Both the position numbers and the translations under genes were made by a program. Under the pieces are notes generated by a model. The model was not told where the DNA came from. It was given only the letters and a program-made list of their open reading frames with translations, and searched no databases. From positions 1-64,000 of the forward strand of contig CAMVNA010000002.1 of the NCBI GenBank assembly GCA_947168725.1: a DNA stretch of 64,000 bases, in the 5' to 3' direction. Positions 53,467 to 64,000 of this stretch are shown here, piece by piece. This stretch comes from an uncultured bacterium. GTDB lineage: Bacteria > Patescibacteriota > Gracilibacteria > Absconditabacterales > Absconditicoccaceae. Within the stretch, counting starts at the first letter, position 1; the number at the start of each line of letters is the position of its first letter.

Positions 53467-53503
53467 AAAAAATCGGCTTCCAATTAAAAGAAAACCGATT
53501 TAA
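53467..53503 (-). terminator. Intrinsic terminator of eno
   Basis: AATCGG and CCGATT form the stem, with a long loop. On the minus strand it ends in six T, 18 bp after the enolase stop codon. Confidence 0.7.
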
Positions 53504-53520
53504 TATCTACTTATATTTAA

Positions 53521-54822
<1,302 letters not shown>

Positions 54823-54861
54823 TTATCTTCTGAAAGCAAGTTAATTAAAACTCAAAAAAGA

Positions 54862-54889
54862 TTGATTTTAAAAAACACTTATATATACT
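54862..54889 (+). promoter_or_regulatory. Promoter-like sequence
   Basis: TTGATT (54862-54867), 16 bp, TATACT (54884-54889). It lies between the divergent eno and radical SAM genes and would start a short transcript ending at the terminator at 54936-54968. Confidence 0.5.
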
Positions 54890-54894
54890 GACGT

Positions 54895-54968
54895 AGCAAG
54901 ATAAAACCTGCACTTGTTGTTTATGTATTCTAAATAAATCCCTTCGTTGTGTCAACGCGGGGATTTTT
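54895..54968 (+). ncRNA. Short leader or small RNA ending in a terminator
   Basis: A stretch of about 74 bases from the predicted start to the terminator AAATCCC (54936-54942) / GGGATTT with inner CGTTG/CAACG and a T run. CAAG and CTTG form a weak first stem. It lies 66 bp before the radical SAM gene. It shares no sequence with leader RNAs A and B. Confidence 0.5.
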
Positions 54969-55033
54969 CAACATTGAAAACATTTACTCAATACATATAA
55001 TAAAACTATGAGTTATATACATAATATAAAAAC

Positions 55034-56041
55034 ATGTTAATCTACTACGAATCCAAAATAAAAAACCTACCTCTCGCCCAACAAATTTTTGAACAATTTA
55101 AAAATTCTGAAAAAATAGAAATTCAGCATTACAAAAATCTTTTCGATGCTAAAATATGAAACTATAAAACCGAACCTCTAATCATTCTAGCAAAACAAGA
55201 ACATATCGCCATTCTTCCAACTCCTGAAAATTACTGATTCCCATGAAAATCATTTTTTTTCAAACCAAGTCTAAATTGTTTTTTCAACTGTAAATATTGC
55301 TATCTTCAGTGAACTTTTAGAAATCGTTTCCCCGTCTTTTTCCTAAATTATGAAGATATGCAAAAAGAAATAATAAACCAGATTCAGAAAGTCAGGCAGT
55401 CCTGATTTGATGGACAAATTACATTTTACGCCAGCAATTACGCAGATTTACTCGCTACTGAAAACATTTCACATTTTCACGAAAACTTTTTACCATTTTG
55501 TGAATCGCTACCAGACAAAGTTTTAATCGAAACTAGAACGAAATCTGCAAACATTACTGCCCTACTCGATTATACTAAAAATTTAAGCTGAAACTCTCCT
55601 ACCAAAAAAATGGAAATTGCTTTTTCACTTTCTCCTCGCATTATCGCAGAAAAATATGAATTATGAACAGCCACCTTTGATGCTAAAATAAGTGCAATAA
55701 ATGTATTGTTGGAAAAATGATTTCGTGTCGGGCTAAGATTTTTACCCCTTCTACCTGTAGAAAATTTTCATCAAATTTATTCAGATTTTTTGGATGAAAT
55801 TATCAGTAAAGTTGACATCAATAAAGTTGAATCAATAGCAATCGCTCCACTAATTTTTAATCAATGAGATTATAATGTTATAATAAAAAAATATCAAAAT
55901 GATTCTGATTTTTCATTTATTAAAAATTTAAAAAAAAATAAGCATGATTTATGGACATGTTCAAACGATGAAGTCTCCACATTCAAACTACTATTTGACG
56001 AACATTTTAAATGAATAAATTTAACTCGAGACTATATATAA
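55034..56041 (+). CDS. Radical SAM protein, spore photoproduct lyase-like
   Basis: A 335-residue radical SAM enzyme. The cluster motif is C82-x3-C86-x2-C89 in LNCFFNCKYCYLQG, followed by RNRFPVFFLNYEDM, as in spore photoproduct lyases and their non-sporulating relatives. The barrel continues with GQITFYASNYADLLATE and SLSPRIIAEKYELGTATFDAKI. SPL repairs a thymine photodimer; relatives may do DNA repair or unknown work. The C-terminal part is divergent. It lies behind a promoter and terminator-bearing leader. Confidence 0.85.
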
Positions 56042-56147
56042 ATTATTTAATGCTTTGTCAACCAATTTTTATTGTTTTCACTTGGAAAAAAGCCAAAAAT
56101 TACTACACATTATCTTATGTAAATTCTTTTAATTATAAAAATTTTTC

Positions 56148-59100
56148 ATGAACAAAAAAATTATTGCTACCGGAATTTCTGCTTTTTTAATATGCTGAAG
56201 CCTATTTATTTCAGAAGCTAATGCCATCCAATATACTATACAATGAAACTCAACCTCGGTCGAAGGAGATTTCAATTCTTGAATTGAAATAAATCGATGA
56301 GATAATTCCTCTGACTATTGCGAAAACTCATGTAATCACAGTTATACTAACAGCTGAGAATATACCATAACTATAGACAGCACCAACGCAGAAAAGATTT
56401 TAGAATTAGATTTATCTAATGCAAATATTACAAATATTATAAATATGAGCTGAGCAACTAACATAACATATTTAAATCTCAAAAATAACAAAATAAACCA
56501 TATAGAAAATAATGCTTTTGAGGGTAGTATTTTTAAAAACTGAAAACGAATTGCTTATCAACGAAATTGAACATCATATACCGAAACAGATAAATCATGC
56601 CAACGATGAGAGCAATGAGTTGATGAGATATGTTACGATAAATCAAGCCGAACAATTAACTTATCAAATAATGAATTAAAAGAGATTCCAGAAATGTTTA
56701 ATAATGATGATAGATATTGAGAGAATCCTCAAGTTTATCGGACTGAGGTGATTTTATCCGACAATCTTTCAAATAGTTATACACACCCATCATATCGAGT
56801 TTCACATTGACTATCTGATCCCCCTAGAATAGTAAATTTAAAAAACAACCCAATAACTCTACTAACTCCACCCGTAGAAATAACAAAAGAGAAGGCCTGC
56901 TTTTATAACGGCCCATATCACCGGTCAGAACCTTTCGATTGCGAATTTTTCACTCGGAATTATAATTCAGAAAACCCCAACATACTATCTAAGTATACAC
57001 TTAAAGATCCTCTAGGTGGGATTTTTACCGGAGAGACTTCTGGAGTATTAACAGGATGAGTAAGGGAATTTGGCATATCGCCATTTCATTCGACAGAAGA
57101 CGATAAAAATAATGTTGCGCATCGAATTAACTGAGAATATACACTATCCATTGATATACTGTCATGAGATGATATTATAGCCTCAAGATCAGACACCTTT
57201 AACATAGAATTTGCCACACTGCGCATTATTTCTCCTTACGAGAATCAAACAATAAATTATAATATTCATGACCGAGATGCATGATTAGATTTTGAATTAC
57301 AGCTTCGTAGGGAAAAAATGACTGAGAGTCGACTTCCATCCCCAAGTTTTAACTGCGAAATAACAATAAATAACTCAAATTATAATTGCGAACTATCAAA
57401 GCTCCCTACCGGTCCATACTATTATGAAGATTACGAAATTTGAATATTCTTAAAAGACAATTTAGATAATCCGAGACAACTATTAACACCTGAAGGAACT
57501 TGACAAATAAAGGTTTCACTGAAAAATCGACGAGGAGAAACTGTTACGGGTGACACCTTCAATTTTAAATACACCACATTATACAGTGTTACATTAGATA
57601 ACCAAGAAGCGACTACCCCAGGTACTGAAAAATATTATTACAAATTCAATACAACAGGATCGACTCCTGATGGTACTGCCGTATATTACTGGCAAAATGA
57701 AGCCTGCACAGATTCACTTCTTCAGATTGAAATTCCAACAAAAAGTGGATATATATTCGACTGATATTATACAGATATAAATGGTAGTGGCACACAATAC
57801 ATTGACTCTAGTGGACACTACATAAATAACTTACGGAAAACAGTAACATGAGATACTACATTATATGCTAAATGGAATTCTGAAACAACTTATACTATTA
57901 ATCACCTCAAACAAAATATTGACTTAACTGACTATGATTTAGCTGAATCTGAAACTTTCACCTGAATAGTTGATGATGAAATTACTCCTTCTACAAAAAC
58001 GTATACTGGATTTACCAGCCCCAATACTCAATCAGGCACTATTCTTTCTTGAGGATTATTAACTATTAACTACTATTATACTAGAAATAGATATACTGTT
58101 ACCTATGATTCAAACGGTTGAACTCCTATCGCTGATACTGGAATATTATTTGAAGCTACTATCCCTACTCCTACTCCTTCAAAAAATTGATTCACTTTCA
58201 ACGGATGGTCTGGATTACCAACCTCTGGCTTAATGCCTGCAAATGATATCATTTTAACTGCTGACTGGAACGCTAATTCTTGAGGCGGTTGATGAGGTAA
58301 TACTGAAACTACTTACACTGTAACCATCACACCATATCCTACCTCTTATTGATCTGTTAGTCATACTTCTGTTACCGCCAATTCTGGAACCACTATCTCC
58401 ACCAGCTGAAATACGCTAACTATCGGATCTTCTGATGTAGTCGCCTCCCCCAACACGCCTACTACTATGCTTACTTCCTACTCTTTTAGTTGATGGATTA
58501 ATAACTGTTGAAATTCTTTAATATGAAATTGTGAAATTGTTGCTGAATTCAAAAAAAATTCTCAAGCTACCTGAGGAACTTATACTTGAACAATTTTTAC
58601 TTGAGCTGAACGAACTTGAACAACTCATTCTTGAACTACAAGACAATACACCGTAACTATAACTTCATCCAACACTGGATACTGAACCGTTAGTCTAGAG
58701 TCTGTTACTGCTGATTTTTTATCCAAAATTTCTACTAGCGAAAACATTCTAACTATCGGATCTACTGATGTTATTGCTAACCCTTCCGAGTCCACTACTC
58801 TATATACATACTCTTTCAGTGGACGAATTAATAATTGTTGAGATACTTTGACCAAAACATGTTCTATAATCGCTGATTTTGCTAAAAATACAAATCAAGG
58901 AAATGGAAACAATTCAGGAACAAATTGAAGCTCAAGTTCAAGCTCAAGCAACAATTGATATTCTGGCAAATCTCATTATACAGACGAAGATAAAAAAAAT
59001 ACAAATAATAATTCAATTTCACAAGAATCCTCTACGAAAACAGAAACAAAACAAACTGAAACATCTCAAACAATACAATCTCAGAACTCAATCAAATATA

Positions 59101-59459
59101 TTTCCAGAAGTTGTAAACCATATAATATAGAATATATCCCAGAACTAAATGCTTATACATCTCCAGACTTAAAAAAGAAAGAATATTTCGTCAATATCGA
59201 ATACTTCAAAAGATATGTTGACTCCAAAAACGCTCAAAATGCTGAATGTTACGTAACAAACAGATCCCGGATTACAAAATCCTATATAGATACCTCTAAT
59301 TCAAACAATCGTTTTGTTGCTCCAAATTGAAAAATATATTTTATAAATCAACAAAACTGATTCTATAGATCAAGCAACATAAACTCTTCTAAAAATTTTA
59401 CAACAATAGATGAATTGAAAAATTATATTAAAAAACGCAATCCTCTTATTCCAATGTAA
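56148..59459 (+). CDS. Large InlB-like surface protein with Listeria-Bacteroides repeats
   Basis: A 1103-residue exported protein. The signal peptide is IIATGISAFLICGSLFISEANA. Leucine-rich-like segments (ELDLSNANITNIINMSG; RTINLSNNELKEIPEMF) lie in the first 250 residues. Two Flg_new/InlB B-type repeats follow at about residues 510-700 (GYIFDGYYTDINGSG ... DTTLYAKWNSE; YTVTYDSNGGTPIADTG ... NGWSGLP...LTADWNA). Two repeats of about 90 residues (YTVTITPYPTSYGSVSHTSVTA) precede a Ser/Asn linker, and the C-terminal domain (SCKPYNIEYI ... NPLIPM) is shared with the next gene. It is likely an adhesin. Confidence 0.85.
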
Positions 59460-59486
59460 AAAATTATTTTAGTATTTTCTCGTTCA

Positions 59487-60401
59487 ATGAAAAAAAACAG
59501 TATTATTATAAAAAGCATATCATCGTGCATACTATTGTGTTGTTTTTTCTCTGTTAGTTTCTCAGCAACAACGCAAAAATGACTAAATATTTTACAGCAA
59601 TTAGAAAATGATTGACGAACGAAAGATGAAATAAGGGTCGCTATGAATGATTTATGATATAATTCCGATGAATATTTATGAACATGAGAATCAAAAATTA
59701 AAGTAATTATTGCTGATCCAATTATAGAAAACACAAACAAAAATCATTGATGAGACGTTATTGACCAACTAAAAAAAGATTGACGAACCGATGAAGAAAT
59801 TAAACAAGCTATGGAAGATCTTGGCTTAAACTCTAGTAAATATTTCACAACAAATAACACCATTAATTATACAACACCTCAATCAAAATATATAGCAAGG
59901 AGCTGTAAACCATATAATATAGAATATATTTCTTCACTAAATGCGTACTCTTCTCCTGATTTAAACAAAAAAGAATATTTCGTCAATATAGATTATCTCA
60001 AGAGATATGTTGATTCTAAGAATGCCCAAAACGCTGAATGCTACACAAGTAGATTTTGGATTACTACATCATACGAAGATGCAAATAACTCAACAGACCG
60101 CTATACCGCTCCAAACTGAAAGATATATTTTATAATACAACAAGACTGAAAATATACATCATACGAATTAAATTCTTCAAAATATTTTTCTACAATAGAT
60201 GAATTAAAAAATTATATCAAAAAACGTAATCCTCTTATTCCAATGTGAACAAATACAGAAACTCAAAATACAACAAATCCTGTCACTCAACTACAAAACA
60301 ACAATTTAGAAACAGTATATTCTGAAGAAAACAACGAAACTAGCTGAACGTGAAACGATGAAAACATAATTTCAGATTTACGAAAAGAATTATTTGAATA
60401 A
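59487..60401 (+). CDS. Secreted protein sharing the C-terminal domain of the InlB-like protein
   Basis: A 304-residue exported protein with a signal peptide (SISSCILLCCFFSVSFSA). Two related helical units follow: QLENDGRTKDEIRVAMNDLGYN and QLKKDGRTDEEIKQAMEDLGLN. The domain from about residue 135 to 250 is nearly the same as the end of the preceding protein: SCKPYNIEYI, LNAYSSPDLNKKEYFVNI, KRYVDSKNAQNAEC, and RNPLIPMG. It has a further 50-residue charged tail. The genes are 27 bp apart and probably co-transcribed. The domain may be a surface or export module. Confidence 0.8.
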
Positions 60402-60412
60402 TAAATAATTAA

Positions 60413-61771
60413 CTAATAAGTTCCATCTCCAACTTTATCTTTTTTCTTTGTCTCTACAAATTTCATAATCTCTTTTTCAAAGTGTAGCTCTACTTCTCAA
60501 ACAGCTCCGTTTCTATTTTTTCTAATACAAACATCCGTAGCTCACTTTCTATCCGTATCAGGATCATAATATTCTTCTCTATGAAGCATTAAAACCGCAT
60601 CTGCATCCTGCTCAATTGAACCTGATTCTCTTAAATCTGAAAGCTGAGGTTTTTTATCCACTCTTTGCTCAACAGCACGAGAAAGCTGTGACAACGCCAA
60701 AATTGGAACTTGTAACTCTTTAGCTAACTCTTTCAGTCAACGCGATATTTCCGAAATCTCCTGAACTCTATTTCACTGAAATACTGTAGCATGCATCAAC
60801 TGTAAATAATCTATAATCACCAAATCCAATTGTTTTTTTTCAATTTTTAATTTTCTAAGTTTTGATTTCAACATAGGAACAGTCATTCAAGCTTTGTCAT
60901 CCAAAAAAATATTGGCACTCGAAAGTTTTTCCATAGCTTCACCCATTTGTGCAAAATCAGCGTTATCAAGGTTTCACTTAGAAATTTTATACATAGGTAC
61001 TCATGAAACCTCTGACATAATCCTATCCACAATTGACTCTACACTCATTTCAAGCGAAATCATCGCCACTGATTTTTTCTGCTCTAGAGCAATATTGGTC
61101 AACACATTCAAAGCAAAAGCTGTTTTTCACATTGAAGGTCTTGCCGCAAGTATTATCAATTCACCAGGCTTAAAACCTGTAAGTTTTTCATCTATCTGAC
61201 TATAACCTGAATTCACTTTATTCGCATTAAAATTTTCAGGATGATCTACTATATCCATATAATCTTCTACTCTGTCTTTTAATATTTCTTCAATACTCAA
61301 AATATTATCTCAAACATTATTCTGAGTAAGATCATAAATTCTTTTTTCGATACTATCAAAAATCTCTACAGTATCTTTTTGCTCATATGCATCTCATGTA
61401 ATCTGCTGACAAACTTTGAGAACCTGTCTTAATAAAGATTTTTCCTTAACTATTTTACTATATTCTACACATGAAGAAGAAGAAATCAAAAAAGCTGACA
61501 ACTCATAAAGATAATCTATTCATCAAACACTTTCCAAATTTCAATTCTTAGACAATTGATCAGATACTGTGACAGGATCTATAGTTTTCTTATCATTTCG
61601 AAGCTGAACAATAGCCTCATAAATCATACTATGTTCCTTCTGATAAAAATCTCCTGGAACTATACCATCTCATTCAAAAACCCAAATAGTTTCATTGTCA
61701 ATCAACGCTCATGAAATCACTCATTTTTCTGCCTCAATATTATGAGGAGGTAATGTATACTCCGTAACCAT
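60413..61771 (-). CDS. dnaB: Replicative DNA helicase
   Basis: A 452-residue DnaB. The N-terminal domain has [22 protein letters not shown] and [20 protein letters not shown]. The RecA-like core has Walker A ARPSMGKTAFALN, ISLEMS, Walker [11 protein letters not shown], the Arg finger region [11 protein letters not shown] and [13 protein letters not shown]. All the expected motifs are present. It is convergent with the InlB-like pair. Confidence 0.96.
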
Positions 61772-61811
61772 CTTTTTGATCACATGAAATAAATGCAATT
61801 TAATATATAAT

Positions 61812-61860
61812 AAAAACACAACCCGATTCAAGAGAAAATCTAGTTCAGAATTGTGTTTTT
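61812..61860 (-). terminator. Terminator of the large minus-strand gene
   Basis: AAAAACACAA and TTGTGTTTTT form a stem around a long loop. On the minus strand a T run follows. It separates the large gene from dnaB. Confidence 0.6.
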
Positions 61861-61887
61861 AACATTTTTATTAACATTTTTTTCACA

Positions 61888-64000
61888 TTAGTTTTCAAAG
61901 TACGGTTTTACCTTAAACAATACTTTTATCGGACTATTTTTTTCTAAATCAGATAATTGGTACAATGTAATTAAAGATGAATTCTGTTCTCTATCATAGA
62001 CATAAGTTCATTCAAGTCATAATTCACTATAAAAATGACATGTTGGAGACAAGAAAAGTACATTATTTCAATCTTTATAAACAGCCTTTCATCAATTAAA
62101 CATACCCATCTTTCACGTTTTAGGCAAAGCTACAACATTATAATTTTCCGCTTCTTTTATCGAACAATCTTCAATCGGAACAGATATTGAAAATACCGAT
62201 TCTTCAGATTTCTTATCTCGCAACTGTAATATTAAACCATTTTGAACAACAACTCCAACCTCATATTTATCCTCATATCCTGTCTGTATTTTTATTTCTG
62301 CCGTATCTGGATCCAATGAGGCTATAACTTCTCAATTTTTACCATACATTGCTATTCCATTTCATATCGAATAAGGACTTCAAACAACTAACTTTTGCTT
62401 CAATGACAACAATATATCAGATGATCCATCCCCATCTGTTTTAAGTGTTTTCCATTTAGATCCTCTATTTCTTTGGAAAGAAACATTTCATTGATCAATA
62501 TCTTGAGAAAGTTCTGCTTCAATACTAACACTTTCTCAATCTGAATTCTTCGAAATATTCGTTATTGATATCTCCGGAACAGAATAATTAACCATAATCT
62601 GTTTCTGTGTCTTATTTCCAAACTGATCTATTCACACAGAAGAAAAAGTATCATATCCATCCTGCGTATGAATATCTATATTCGTACTAACTATATCACT
62701 AACATTTGAGGTATATTTTTCATCTAATATCTTTCCATTTTTTGAAAGATTTATATATGACAAAGATACATTATCTTTCCAGTTTACAATTAAATTATAC
62801 TTTGTACCCACATATCATTCAAGATTATCTCATTGACTAACAATTTCTTTAACACTAGGTCTATATAAAATTGGATTTCATTCTGGAGCTAAATCATCTC
62901 AAACAATCTGTCTTCACGCAACAACTTGATTTGACCATGGAGAAGATATTTTATATGTATTATTATCCAAATCAAGCGTTGCTATACGAGCATAATACCA
63001 TTTTCTATCAATATTCGATATCATTATACTTACTTCATCTTTATAATTACTATAATAAACAATCTGAACAAGATTATCTCAACGTAAATCTTCAAATTTA
63101 TCTTCATCATCTATCAATAAATCTCCGATTTTACCAGTCTTTTTCAGCAATTCTAACTTTACCCCACTAGAATATAACTCATTCACATCCGTTCCCTCTG
63201 GGAGAGCCAAAACATATTTAACTGGTGTTACTGTTTTATAATCCACTTTTTCATAGCTGTTGTCAATTCTTTCAACTAATTTAATTAAATATCCATCAAT
63301 CCTTTGATCTGCATTTCGAGACAATTGTAATGAATCATAATTCTGTCACACAACTTTCCATTTCTTCACTTCAGTATTTAAATCCGCTATTTTCAATTTA
63401 AGGTTATTACCAAAATTTAGCCACATCTCTTCATAAGGAATTTCCTCTACCACCGTTTTAGAAACATAATAATTTCACTTTTCTTCTCATCATGCTCTTG
63501 AACATATTCCTTCAGAACACTTTAAGTAAACTCAACCATCATTAAATAACACAATATGACCACCCCTAAAATGGTCTGTATGATAATACTTTTTTCAAAT
63601 ATCTGAAGCAAAAGAGTCTGAATATACAACTTTTGTAAGTTTTCAACTATCTGCTCACTTGTTAATTTTAGCATAAATTCACTCCGAAAGTACAGAAGGA
63701 TCAATAGCATCAGCCACTTCTATATTACTTCACAACCTTGTAGATTCAGTTGCTGATACCAATGTTTTATTTGTATTAATTCTCGAACTTTTAGCTAATA
63801 ATTCAGTAGATGATGCAGGTCTCATCACCGAATATAACGTAGTAACCTGATCCTTCATTGAAGATATGTTATTACGCAAAACCAAATACTGACGCTCTGA
63901 CAATCATAAATCATTTGCCGTATTTGAGTTTATTGCATTCCAATATCAATCAATAACATCCTTTTTATTGGATATAATCGATTCATATGGATTTGCCTTA
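61888..64000 (-). CDS. Large probable surface protein (5' end missing)
   Basis: At least 703 residues of one open frame that continues past the window edge. It is rich in beta-strand patterns: GNPILYRPSVKEIVSQGDNLEGYVGTKYNLIVNWKDN, SVSIEAELSQDIDQGNVSFQRNRGS, and an Asn/Ser/Asp-rich composition. An early YHTDHFRGGHIVLFNDGGVYLKCSEGICS segment resembles the ends of pilin-like modules of this phylum. No domain is firmly recognised and no sorting motif is seen at the C terminus. It is probably an extracellular or surface protein. Confidence 0.7.

Overview
The window reads cleanly only if UGA is sense. Under the standard code nearly every gene breaks into short pieces. With UGA read as glycine (translation table 25) about 55 long, family-recognisable genes appear, all ending in TAA or TAG. 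UGA falls on invariant glycines, for example in the FtsZ GGGTGTG signature, the UvrA Walker A motifs and the metallo-hydrolase HxHxDH loop. With the low GC content and short intergenic gaps this points to Candidatus Absconditabacteria (SR1) or Gracilibacteria (BD1-5) in the CPR/Patescibacteria. All coordinates below use code 25.

Layout. 1-2.7 kb: end of a Lys-rich protein, a metallo-beta-lactamase-fold hydrolase, and a minus-strand redox group (MmcQ-like, flavodoxin, winged helix, glutathione peroxidase). 2.8-7 kb: a defence-like island with a DUF4143 ATPase flanked by 33-bp repeats, a structured leader RNA, an EcoRI-type adenine methyltransferase, a palindromic repeat and a DUF262-HNH nuclease. 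7-12.3 kb: a minus-strand run (DUF362, lipoprotein with cyclophilin-like domain, membrane-anchored flavodoxin, methyltransferase, monooxygenase, esterase). 12.5-28.7 kb: a small membrane protein, MATE exporter, uvrA, tsaD, ppdK, mnmA, a secreted SLH protein, a UvrD/PcrA helicase and an orphan PHP domain of DnaE. 28.9-35 kb: a DnaQ-like nuclease, a type IV pilin-like protein, a nucleotidyltransferase, tmk, ftsA and ftsZ. 35-42.4 kb: a wHTH protein, a lysozyme-like protein, aquaporin, rhomboid protease, DUF4153 protein, lysA and a PH-domain protein. 42.4-43.3 kb: a gene-free region rich in RNA hairpins. 43.4-52.7 kb: a VanX-like peptidase with PG-binding domain, GNAT, SLH protein, OLD-type nuclease, HTH-coiled-coil membrane protein, YvlD-like protein, Fe-S PD-(D/E)XK nuclease, IscU-like scaffold and EngB. 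52.8-64 kb: another structured RNA, enolase, a spore-photoproduct-lyase-like radical SAM protein, a 1103-residue InlB-like surface protein with a paralogue sharing its C-terminal domain, dnaB and a large partial protein.

The most original signals are RNA and repeats. Two unlinked loci (4.4 and 24 kb) carry the same three-way-junction RNA with covarying stems, behind a similar promoter and directly ahead of a plus-strand gene. The RNA's closing stem overlaps an intrinsic terminator, the layout of a transcriptional riboswitch. Palindromic interspersed repeats lie in frame inside uvrA, mnmA and the helicase gene. The 8-mer CAGATTTT is conspicuously frequent on both strands. No rRNA, tRNA or CRISPR array was recognised.

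The gene set (type IV pilin, SLH and InlB-like surface proteins, wall hydrolases, helicases and nucleases, few biosynthetic genes) fits a reduced, host-attached cell that handles imported DNA. That lifestyle is an inference from the gene content and from what is known of the phylum.
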